From the NCBI GenBank assembly GCA_000818945.1, contig KN805373.1, forward strand, positions 931,756 to 953,522: a DNA stretch of 21,767 bases, given 5' to 3'. This DNA comes from Schizochytrium sp. CCTCC M209059. Taxonomy: Eukaryota > Sar > Bigyra > Thraustochytrida > Thraustochytriidae. The position numbers and the translations under genes were made by a program. Shown here piece by piece: positions 1 to 7,209 of the stretch. Numbering within the stretch: position 1 is the stretch's first letter; every line of letters starts with the position of its first letter. Below the pieces are notes generated by a model. The model searched no databases and was not told where the DNA came from. It saw nothing but the letters and a program-made list of their open reading frames with translations.

Positions 1-16
1 CTCGGCAAGTCGTCGG

Positions 17-41
17 GCACGCAGGCAGACAGGCACGCAGG
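17..41. repeat. Imperfect GCAC/GCAG tetranucleotide run upstream of RPS16
   Basis: A short imperfect run of GCAC, GCAG and ACAG units about 190 bp before the RPS16 ATG. It resembles the longer tetranucleotide arrays upstream of SEC24, MCD and the V-ATPase gene in this window. The rest of 1-229 holds two upstream ATGs (42, and 161 in frame with RPS16) and a pyrimidine stretch ending in CACAG at 191-195 that looks like a 3' splice site. Confidence 0.6.
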
Positions 42-229
42 ATGAGTGGCTGGCTCGCTGTCCGGCTACTCGCGCGAGCGAGCAAGACGATTGAGAGATG
101 CGCAGTTGATGAGATGCAATTAATGAAGAAGATGGATAAGGAAAAACTAACACGATTGAGATGCGCCTGCTGCCCATTTTTTCATCGATTCACAGAAGTC
201 AGACCTTCCGTCGGCGCCCCCTAGCAAAC

Positions 230-667
230 ATGGAGCCCTCGCCAAAGGACTCGGTCCAGGTCTTCGGCAAGAAGAAGACCTCGATCGCCGTCGCTATCTG
301 CAAGCGCGGCAAGGGCCTCATCAAGGTCAATGGCCAGCCCCTGAGCCTTCTTGAGCCCGAGCTCCTCCGCACCAAGTGCATGGAGCCTGTCTACCTCCTC
401 GGCCAGTCCCGCTTCTCAAAGGTCGATATCCGCATCAAGGTCAAGGGTGGTGGTTTCACTTCCCAGGTCTACGCCATCCGCCAGGCGATCGCCAAGTCGC
501 TTGTCGCCTTTTACCAAAAGTACATTGACGAGGCATCCAAGAACGAGATCAAGCAGGTCCTCCTCGCGCACGACCGCAACCTTCTCGTCGCTGACCCCCG
601 TCGCTGCGAGGCCAAGAAGTTTGGTGGTCGCTCGGCCCGCGCGCGCTTCCAGAAGTCGTACCGTTAA
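230..667 (+). CDS. RPS16: 40S ribosomal protein S16 (uS9 family)
   Basis: Component of the small cytosolic ribosomal subunit head, where the uS9 C-terminal tail reaches toward the P-site tRNA. The 145-residue product matches the eukaryotic S16 family along its whole length and is about the family's usual 146 residues. Visible hallmarks are the N-terminal SVQVFGKKKTSIAVA block, GLIKVNGQPL, the central VKGGGFTSQVYAIRQAIAKSLVA block, LLVADPRRCEAKKFGG, and the diagnostic basic end ARARFQKSYR. I chose the ATG at 230 because it has a strong context (A at -3, G at +4) and gives the family length. An in-frame ATG at 161 would add 23 residues with no family match. The stop is TAA. The converging gene on the minus strand ends 23 bp downstream, so the two 3' ends must overlap as transcripts. 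Identification is essentially certain; only the 5' end is open. Confidence 0.97.
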   Translation: MEPSPKDSVQVFGKKKTSIAVAICKRGKGLIKVNGQPLSLLEPELLRTKCMEPVYLLGQSRFSKVDIRIKVKGGGFTSQVYAIRQAIAKSLVAFYQKYIDEASKNEIKQVLLAHDRNLLVADPRRCEAKKFGGRSARARFQKSYR

Positions 668-690
668 ATTTCGTAAGCCTGGATACCAAT

Positions 691-2406
691 CTATTGCAAT
701 GCAGCCCATTCTTGTTCTTGACCCGTGCTCCCATATCGTCTTGATCTAGAGCCACTTCTCTGTCGATTTCGTTTGCTGGGACTCCGGCTTTGCCTGTGAT
801 CGCGACCGCCTCTGCTGCTTTGCATGTGGCTATGGCCGTCTCTGTGACTATGACTGCGGCCGCGAGGACTGGGGCTTCTGCTTGCGCCACGATCTTTGCT
901 TGCTCGTCTACGGCCATGAATACCTGCACTTTGTGGTTTTGCAATGGCCAAGAGAGCTTCAACCCATCGCTGCGCGCTCTCAGCAGATTCGGCGCCAAAA
1001 CTAAGACCTTCGTCCCATGCTGTTGTGATGCGAAAACGGTGCGAACCACCTTGCTGCGATTCCCGTCGGCAGTCAGAAAATTGGCCTGGGGCAAGGCTCC
1101 ACAGCTCACCGCAATACGTCATTCTCCCCTCGTTGCTCTTTACGGCGCTCGTGTAACACGCCAGTCCACCAGACCGGAGTGCAACCAAAAAGACTCTCCG
1201 TTTCTCAAGGGGGGCTTGCACATATCCCTCACGCGCAATTTGGTCTCGCCGGTGGCCACGACGCCCCGCCCCCGAGGTCCCACGACCACCACCACGACCA
1301 CCACCAAGCCATGACCCAAATCCCCTGGCACCCTCGTCCTCGTCGGAGGCATCGTCTTCTGATGGACCCCAGTCTTCGAGTCCACGTTTCTCTCCGCGCG
1401 ACTTGCTTGGGTGAACTGCGCGTGGCGGAATGAGTTCGTGACGTTTCGCTCGAAAATTATGCAAAAGGATTCCGCCTGTTATTAACAACAGCGCTCCAGC
1501 CGCACCCAAGAGCGCAAGCATCCAGACCTCCCACTTCTGACCTTCGTCGGGACCTTCAGAGACAGGTTCTGAATATACCGTCGGGCCATCCGACGGCGCA
1601 TGTGTGGCTAATGTTGGGATCGGAGTCGCTTGAATCGTTGGTGACACGGAACGAATTGGTCCAAAGGGAGCCTCGGTGGGGGCATGCGTGGGCATCATCG
1701 TGGTATTTGTTGAATCAAGTGTCGTTGGCTCTAGCGTCGTCTCTCCTGCCGGGGACATCGAAGGCGCCAGAGTCTCAGCTACTGGGGCTGTAATAGGGCT
1801 CATGGTCGGTGTTGCTGTCGTCGTCGTCGTCGAAGGCCCCAAACTTGGGGCGAAACTCGTGTCCACTAGTGTCGGTTCTACCGTAGGTGAAAGTGATACT
1901 GATGGAACTGGTGCTGCGCTTGGCGCAAGACTCGTTGGCGTCGTTGATGTCGAGGGAGCATCTGTTGGTTCATTTGTGATCTGCATAGGTTCTGGCGTCG
2001 GACTGCTGCCTGGGGCTGAGGTGACGGGGGCTGGGCTTGGCGACACGGTTGTTGGCACCTCTGATACGCTTTGACAATCGCAAAATCCCCACAGCGTCCA
2101 TACGCGGCTACTCGTGTTACTGTATTCGTCAGTGGCAGCGCACCAGCTCTGAGAACCGTCTCCACCTTCCTCCGCGTATCGATAAGGCAAAAGGTCACTC
2201 GTTCCTGCTATGCAGCCTTCGATGGTCCTGTTTTCAAACGTGAACGGGAACACGCAGTCCAGCTCTCCTTCCGAAGAGTCCGAAATCGGTACAAACGAGC
2301 AGTTCCTGCCTTCATCGTCGACGAACGAGGCGGTTGCCCCTGGCGCAGCCAGCGCAAGTGCCACCACGAGAAAAGCTGTCGCACGCATGTGTCCTCTTCG
2401 ACCCAT
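691..2406 (-). CDS. Predicted type I membrane protein: FN2-like ectodomain, mucin-like stalk, TM, PH-like domain, RS-like tail
   Basis: No named family recognised as a whole; the 571-residue product has a clear modular order. Residues 1-27 form a signal peptide (basic MGRRGHMR, then a hydrophobic ATAFLVVALALA core). Residues 51-109 resemble a fibronectin type II module: CVFPF, then SWCA, then WGFC, the Cys/Trp/Phe spacing of that fold. Residues 115-290 are a Ser/Thr/Pro-rich stalk likely to be O-glycosylated. Residues 294-315 are a single membrane helix followed by basic residues, so the C-terminus should be cytosolic. Residues 392-490 look like a PH domain (EGYVQ start, closing RWVEALL helix with its Trp). 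Residues 497-560 are rich in RS/SR, RSPSP and His. A receptor or cell-surface sensor is an inference. The ATG at 2406 is the first in the frame and has good context; 2388 is an alternative that keeps the signal peptide. Stop TAG. Divergent from SEC24, convergent with RPS16. Confidence 0.82.
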   Translation of the reverse strand: MGRRGHMRATAFLVVALALAAPGATASFVDDEGRNCSFVPISDSSEGELDCVFPFTFENRTIEGCIAGTSDLLPYRYAEEGGDGSQSWCAATDEYSNTSSRVWTLWGFCDCQSVSEVPTTVSPSPAPVTSAPGSSPTPEPMQITNEPTDAPSTSTTPTSLAPSAAPVPSVSLSPTVEPTLVDTSFAPSLGPSTTTTTATPTMSPITAPVAETLAPSMSPAGETTLEPTTLDSTNTTMMPTHAPTEAPFGPIRSVSPTIQATPIPTLATHAPSDGPTVYSEPVSEGPDEGQKWEVWMLALLGAAGALLLITGGILLHNFRAKRHELIPPRAVHPSKSRGEKRGLEDWGPSEDDASDEDEGARGFGSWLGGGRGGGRGTSGAGRRGHRRDQIAREGYVQAPLEKRRVFLVALRSGGLACYTSAVKSNEGRMTYCGELWSLAPGQFSDCRRESQQGGSHRFRITTAWDEGLSFGAESAESAQRWVEALLAIAKPQSAGIHGRRRASKDRGASRSPSPRGRSHSHRDGHSHMQSSRGGRDHRQSRSPSKRNRQRSGSRSRRYGSTGQEQEWAALQ

Positions 2407-2830
2407 CGCCGCAGCGTTGCAAGAATCCACAAGCAAAACGTCGTGTGGTCAGACGCGGGCGCGCGCTCCGCAGCGCTGCCGGTCCGCTCGCTCCTCGTAC
2501 CGCGCTTCCGTGCGGCGAGGACTTGCCCTGGATGCTAGCTAGCTTGCACGGCTTCTCATGTTATTTAGACTAGTTCTTACGCTAGCCGTTGAGCTCGTAT
2601 CACTGCGCACTAGTTAATTAATATTGGGCTTGTCTTGGCTTCACAGCATGAGCCTGCCTCCATTCCAGCGTAGCCGCGACTTTGGCACCGTCACCGTGGT
2701 CACAACCTTGATCAATCTGGGTCGAGAGGTTCATTTCTGCTTGTCAGTGCGTCCTGCCATGCCATCAAAGAATTGATTGTCATCTTCTTTTGGCAGTAGA
2801 CCAGTCAATACTTTTGCTACATAGTCTATA

Positions 2831-2840
2831 CCACGTCATC
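2831..2840 (-). promoter_or_regulatory. UPR-element-like site (GATGACGTGG), distal
   Basis: On the minus strand this reads GATGACGTGG, matching the XBP1-type consensus GATGACGTG(G/T) and the CCACGTCATC half of the plant P-UPRE bound by ER-stress bZIP factors. It lies between the divergent FN2/PH and SEC24 genes, both of which use the secretory pathway. Whether this organism has the matching factor is unknown. Confidence 0.45.
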
Positions 2841-3110
2841 TTTGTACCAAATGAGCGCTTTCCCATCTTGTTCTGGTGTAAAGTCGCTGGACGCGCGGCT
2901 TCGTTGCTCCTCGTCCATCCTGAGGACTCTCGCGCCCCGCCATTCCATTCCCTTCCGTCATCCTGGCTGCCTGCACTGCCTGCGTATGGCTCCGAGTCTC
3001 TTCGCTCCTGACTACTTTCTACCGAGCGTACGCGCAGCAAGCGCAGTACCCCGAGTAGTATCCGGGTAAAGGGAAAGATGCGTGCAGTGCTATTTCGAGA
3101 CGACACCGGT

Positions 3111-3145
3111 AGCAAGCAGGCAAGCAGGCAAGCAAGCAAGCAAGG
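3111..3145. repeat. GCAA/GCAG tetranucleotide microsatellite
   Basis: Interrupted array of AGCA/GGCA-type tetranucleotide units about 400 bp upstream of the SEC24 ATG. It is the first of three adjacent simple-repeat blocks in this promoter. Confidence 0.85.
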
Positions 3146-3210
3146 ACGTGGCAGACCCAGAGCGGACGCGCGGGCGCGGCGCAGGCAGGCCACGGCGCGC
3201 ACGCTCGGAC

Positions 3211-3235
3211 CACGCACGCACGCACGCACGCACGC
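3211..3235. repeat. CACG microsatellite, alternating purine-pyrimidine
   Basis: Six CACG units in a row with strict purine-pyrimidine alternation for 25 bp, a sequence type able to adopt Z-DNA under negative supercoiling. It lies about 310 bp upstream of the SEC24 ATG. Confidence 0.85.
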
Positions 3236-3246
3236 TCGCACGCACC

Positions 3247-3262
3247 CTCGCTCGCTCGCTCG
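3247..3262. repeat. (CTCG)4 microsatellite
   Basis: Four perfect CTCG units immediately after the CACG array, followed by GGCAGGCAGG. Part of the SEC24 upstream repeat cluster. Confidence 0.85.
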
Positions 3263-3528
3263 AGGCAGGCAGGCGCGCCGGAGGCAGCTAGCGCGCGAGC
3301 GAGCTCCTCGCGCTGCTTGCGGCGGTTGCCCCTCGACGCCTTGCGGGACTGCGAGCGCGTCGGCGCGGCGCGGGCCTCGCGTGGACAGGGCGTCGCAGCG
3401 GGAGAGAGGGCGAGGGCGAGGGTGAGGAGCGCGGAGGGAGAGAGAGCGAGACGGGGCGCCAGGCAGTCTGCGACCGCAGACAGGTCCGCGTCGCGACGGT
3501 GCACCGCAAAAGCCGAGCTTGGTGTGAG

Positions 3529-3538
3529 CCACGTCATC
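3529..3538 (-). promoter_or_regulatory. UPR-element-like site (GATGACGTGG), proximal to SEC24 ATG
   Basis: Second exact copy of the same 10-mer, ending 6 bases before the SEC24 ATG at 3545. It would therefore lie in the 5' leader unless transcription starts very close to the ATG. Its identity with the copy at 2831 is seen directly; regulatory function is inferred. Confidence 0.35.
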
Positions 3539-3544
3539 AAAAAG

Positions 3545-6500
3545 ATGCAACAACAGCATTTGCAGCAGAATGGCCAGAGGCCTAATGCATACGGCGGGCA
3601 GCAGCAGCAGCAGCAACAGCCGTACATGAATGGGCAGCCGCAGCAATATCCCCAACAACAATTCCAGCAAGGGCCTCGAGGCCATCCGCAGCCTCAACAA
3701 GGACATCAGCACCCGCAGCAACAACAGCAATATGGTATGCAAAGGCCTCAGGGTTATTCGCAGCAACAAGGATTGTCGCAAGGTCCGAGTGGTATGCAGA
3801 ACGGATTGAGCCGCCCGAGTCCGCAAATGGGCCCCGGGCAGCCTCCTCAGCAACGGCAACAACAAATGCCAGTCAATCAAATGATGTCCAACATGTCGCT
3901 CGGCGGCGGTCGCCCCACTTCTGCGCCCTACAATGGAGGAGGACCTCGACCTATGCAACAGCAGCAGCAGTCGATGCCGCCCCAAGCGGGCCAGTCTCCA
4001 ATGATGCGCCCCATGACTGGCCAAAGCAATAGTGGTCAACCAACACCGCAGTACCAGCAACAGCAGCAACAACAGCCTCCACGACCCTATGGCAACCAAT
4101 CACAACAGCAGTATCCGCCCCAACCACAGCAGCCTTATCACCAGCAGCAACCCCCGCGTGGGGGACCTCCCATGATGATGGGCGGAAGACCCCCTATGGC
4201 TCCACCGCCTTCTCAGCAGCAGCAGCAGCGGCAGCAGCAGCAGCAGCAGCAACCGATGCCCCCTCCCATGCAAATGGCCATGCCGCCAAGGGGCGCGGCT
4301 AGTAACCAGTCCGGAAATTCTGGAGCTCCTCCTCGACGAATCGATCCCGCCCACATGCCGCGACCCAAGCGCAATATGATGAGACAGGACATTTACACGC
4401 GACAATCGCTCGGACAAGGGAAAAAACTCATCCCTAGATGTACCGACGACTTTCGCGCCGTCGACGATGGCAACGCGAACCCCAAGTTCATGCGCATGAC
4501 ATTGCAGCAATTTCCCGCAACCGGATCCCTCTTGAACTTGAGCAAGATTCCTCTAGCCTGCGCTATGCAGCCCTTTGCGCGACTTGATGAAGGCGAGCAA
4601 GAGCCCATGTTTGTCGATCTTGGTGAGCACGGTCCCACTCGCTGTAAGCGGTGCCGGTGTTACGTCAATTGCTTTTGCCCGTTCGATCACTCGGCCGGAT
4701 GGTGGCAGTGCAATCTTTGCAAGCAGCAAAACGCACTCCCGCCGCAATACCAAGGCAACTACAACAGCATGTATGGCTCCACGGCGCAGCCCGAACTAGC
4801 AAAGGGCAGCGTGGACTTCATCGTGCAGGGCGACTATGTTTCGCGCCCCCCCCAAGAACCCATCTTATTATTTGCCGTCGATGTTTCCACGGTGGCGCGC
4901 CAGACCGGAACATGTGGTGCTATTCTTCGCAGCATCCAAAAGATTATCGCGGACCACATTGCCGGCACCGCGCGCATCATGGGCGACGACCGCGCGCGCG
5001 TTGGTATTCTCACCTATGCGCAGGGTGTACACTTTTACGACATGCATACACCAAGCAACAATGGTCACAAGGTTCTCATTGTAGCTGATGCTGAGGAGGG
5101 ATTCTGCCCATTGCCCCCGAGTCGTCTCGTAGTGAACGTCGATAAAAACGCAGACGAGCTGCAGGCACTTCTCGAAGCCCTCGTACAAGAGTACGGTGAC
5201 CCCATCCCGCCCGTGGCAGGTCAACAGCCCGGCCAGGGCCCGCCCAATGCTTCCGTGGCCGGCACGGCTTTTCAGGCCGCTGTCCACGGTCTGGAGCTCT
5301 GCGGTGGCAAAATTGCTTTCTTCATGACGCAACCGCCCACATTTGGCGTGGGGACGACGACCACGCGCAAAGAAGACGCGCAGGGCTACTCTACCGACCG
5401 CGAGAGCGGCATGTACACTGTTGATGTCCATCGCGAGGAGACAGTTTTCACCACTACAGCAAACAGGTGTTGCGAAAAGCAAATCTCCATCGACCTGTAT
5501 GCCTTTGGCGATGACCCCAAGGATCTGGCGAACTGGGGCATTACTTCCAACCTCACGGGTGGAGAAGTTCAGCGTTTTCCTTTGCTTGCCATCGACGACA
5601 GCATCGGCCAGGCCACCTTCCAGCAGGTGCTCGAGCACAATCTTCGTAGGAATGCTGCGCTCGAAGCCGTGCTCAAGGTCCGGGCTTCGACAGGTATGCG
5701 CGTCGTTGAGTACTTTGGAAATGGCCTCAAGCGCACGCGCGGCGGCGAGCTCGATATGGCGTTCATCGACGAGGACAACACCAGTCTCGTGGTACTCGAG
5801 CACGATGGGACCAATGTTGAAGCGGAAACAGAAGTCTATCTGCAATGTGCCGTCTTGTATACCTCGGTGCAAGGCCAACGCCGCGTGCGCGTGCACAATC
5901 TTGCCATCACAGTCACCAACACAATCGCCGATGTCTTTCGCAACGCCGACGTTGACACCATTTCCAACTTTCTCACGCGCAAGGCCGTCGATCAGATGCA
6001 GCGAAACACCCCACCGGCCAAAGTGCACAGCGAGATGGAGCAACAGATTGTCAAGATGCTGTGCTCCTACCGAAAGAATTGCGCCAAAAATCCTACTGGA
6101 CAACAGCTCATTTTGCCCGAGGCTCTCAAACTCTTGCCACTTTACGCCATCGGCGCCGAAAAGCTTCCTGCTTTGCGGCGTAATATCGAGAGTCTCAAGT
6201 CCCATCGAAGCCATGCCCAGTCTGCGCTCGTTCGCGCTGACGCTCGCTTCGAAAACTTCAATTTGCTGCAACGCATCCCACTTCGCGTCTTTCTTGATTA
6301 CATTTATCCTGCCATGTATTCTCTTCAGGAGTCCGACACGCCAAGCACGCTTCCGCCCAAGGAAAACGCGGCGCCCTCGCTTGCCAGTTTTCAGGACAAT
6401 GACCACGGCGTCGTTGTGCTCTGCAACGGTATCGACGTTCTCCTCTTCCTACTCCCCGGCACGAGCGACTCGCTGGTCAAATTGACAACGGGCCACTCGT

Positions 6501-6814
6501 CTTACAGTGCAGCGCTTGAAGCCACCAAACAGGCACCATACGCTGACCGTGGCATCAAGTTTGTGGCGCAGCCTGGCTCACACCCGTTCGTTGAGGCCCT
6601 GGAAGCCTTTATTCGGCGCGAAGTAGCCAACCCACGCGCATCAGCTGCCAGTTTACTTGGGGGAGTTCGCGTCTATGTGCGTGATGGCCAACACGATCGC
6701 AACACGCTTCGCTACTTGGTCGAAGACTCGCTCTTTCAGCTTAAAAGCATGCCCGCGTACGACGACTTTCTTTGCACCATTCACCAATCGATCCAGATGC
6801 AGATGCGGGGATAA
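3545..6814 (+). CDS. SEC24: COPII coat protein Sec24
   Basis: Cargo-selecting subunit of the inner COPII coat; it pairs with Sec23 at ER exit sites and binds sorting signals of membrane cargo. The 1089-residue product shows the full domain order. Residues 1-265 are a Q/P/G-rich disordered N-terminus with several polyglutamine runs. A CX2CX18CX2C zinc finger uses Cys367, 370, 389 and 392. The trunk domain starts near residue 420 (PILLFAVDVS at 439). The beta-sandwich begins near 715 (MRVVEYFGNGLKR from 718), then a helical region, then a gelsolin-like domain from about 955 (VVVLCNGIDVLLFLLPG). The CX2CX18CX2C spacing and trunk separate it from Sec23. The frame stays open upstream to 3317 but has no ATG before 3545, which has A at -3. 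Stop TAA. It is divergent from a predicted secretory-pathway client gene and carries UPR-like motifs upstream. Paralogue assignment (Sec24A-D types) is not possible by eye. Confidence 0.97.
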   Translation: MQQQHLQQNGQRPNAYGGQQQQQQQPYMNGQPQQYPQQQFQQGPRGHPQPQQGHQHPQQQQQYGMQRPQGYSQQQGLSQGPSGMQNGLSRPSPQMGPGQPPQQRQQQMPVNQMMSNMSLGGGRPTSAPYNGGGPRPMQQQQQSMPPQAGQSPMMRPMTGQSNSGQPTPQYQQQQQQQPPRPYGNQSQQQYPPQPQQPYHQQQPPRGGPPMMMGGRPPMAPPPSQQQQQRQQQQQQQPMPPPMQMAMPPRGAASNQSGNSGAPPRRIDPAHMPRPKRNMMRQDIYTRQSLGQGKKLIPRCTDDFRAVDDGNANPKFMRMTLQQFPATGSLLNLSKIPLACAMQPFARLDEGEQEPMFVDLGEHGPTRCKRCRCYVNCFCPFDHSAGWWQCNLCKQQNALPPQYQGNYNSMYGSTAQPELAKGSVDFIVQGDYVSRPPQEPILLFAVDVSTVARQTGTCGAILRSIQKIIADHIAGTARIMGDDRARVGILTYAQGVHFYDMHTPSNNGHKVLIVADAEEGFCPLPPSRLVVNVDKNADELQALLEALVQEYGDPIPPVAGQQPGQGPPNASVAGTAFQAAVHGLELCGGKIAFFMTQPPTFGVGTTTTRKEDAQGYSTDRESGMYTVDVHREETVFTTTANRCCEKQISIDLYAFGDDPKDLANWGITSNLTGGEVQRFPLLAIDDSIGQATFQQVLEHNLRRNAALEAVLKVRASTGMRVVEYFGNGLKRTRGGELDMAFIDEDNTSLVVLEHDGTNVEAETEVYLQCAVLYTSVQGQRRVRVHNLAITVTNTIADVFRNADVDTISNFLTRKAVDQMQRNTPPAKVHSEMEQQIVKMLCSYRKNCAKNPTGQQLILPEALKLLPLYAIGAEKLPALRRNIESLKSHRSHAQSALVRADARFENFNLLQRIPLRVFLDYIYPAMYSLQESDTPSTLPPKENAAPSLASFQDNDHGVVVLCNGIDVLLFLLPGTSDSLVKLTTGHSSYSAALEATKQAPYADRGIKFVAQPGSHPFVEALEAFIRREVANPRASAASLLGGVRVYVRDGQHDRNTLRYLVEDSLFQLKSMPAYDDFLCTIHQSIQMQMRG
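4214..4252 (+). repeat. In-frame CAG/CAA polyglutamine tract in SEC24
   Basis: Longest of several glutamine runs in the Sec24 N-terminus: five Gln codons, one Arg (CGG), then seven Gln codons, nearly all CAG. It is coding, in the disordered region before the zinc finger. Such CAG arrays are prone to length change. Confidence 0.9.
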
Positions 6815-7209
6815 TTAGGCACTCTTGTGGGTCTTGAAAATCCACGCAAGCAGTCTCTCTCATCCTCTTGCGTTTTCCATTCTCCCTTGAGGCAAGCACG
6901 CAGCTATTTAGCAAGCTAGTTCGCTTTCTAGCCATGCAGCGTCATTCGTAGAGCTTCTCACTTTCTCTCTGACCGGGACACTTTCCGCACGGAGACCGTT
7001 TAGTAAGCTGACCCTCATCATCCATTCCTTTCTTTTCCTGTTCTTCATCTTTTTCTCGGCCAACCGATGGATGACAAGTGGCGAGAGGGAGTCATTCTCT
7101 TCGCTTCTTGCAAATGAAAACCCTGGAGGAGGCCACTGGTTTTCAGCAAAAGAGAATCCAAAATCATAAAAGTTAGCTTTCTTCAGTGATTTGATAGGGG
7201 ACTTTCGAA
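6815..7209. other. Convergent gap between SEC24 and the IQ-motif gene
   Basis: 395 bp between the two stop codons, expected to hold both 3' untranslated regions. It is T/C-rich (several CTTTC and TTTTCC runs around 7020-7060) with no canonical AATAAA on the plus strand, no convincing reading frame and no RNA gene that I can see. Confidence 0.6.

Larger units (their letters stand above)
2407..3544. other. Divergent intergenic region between the FN2/PH gene and SEC24
   Basis: About 1.1 kb serving as the upstream region of both flanking genes. It contains an AT-rich stretch with an inverted CCAAT box (ATTGG, 2623-2627), a GATGACGTGG-type motif (minus strand) at 2831-2840 and again at 3529-3538, then a dense set of tetranucleotide repeats (3111-3262) and a GC-rich, purine-biased stretch up to the SEC24 ATG. 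Open frames here, including one from the ATG at 3078, only translate the simple repeats and resemble no protein. Confidence 0.7.

Noticed and set aside
3078..3425. 115-codon frame with ATG upstream of SEC24
   Set aside because: Product is a translation of the simple-repeat block (Arg/Ala/Gln/Ser); at most an upstream ORF.
3317..3544. N-terminal extension of Sec24
   Set aside because: The frame is open but contains no ATG; composition is purine-rich leader rather than protein-like.
2780..4099. 439-codon minus-strand frame rich in Leu
   Set aside because: It is the antisense of the SEC24 polyglutamine region and of upstream microsatellites; the Leu runs are reverse-complemented CAG/CAA repeats.
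4868..6406. 512-codon open frame on the minus strand inside SEC24
   Set aside because: Its codons align exactly with SEC24 codons, so it stays open only because SEC24 avoids TTA, CTA and TCA here. It starts with GTG and shows no domain.
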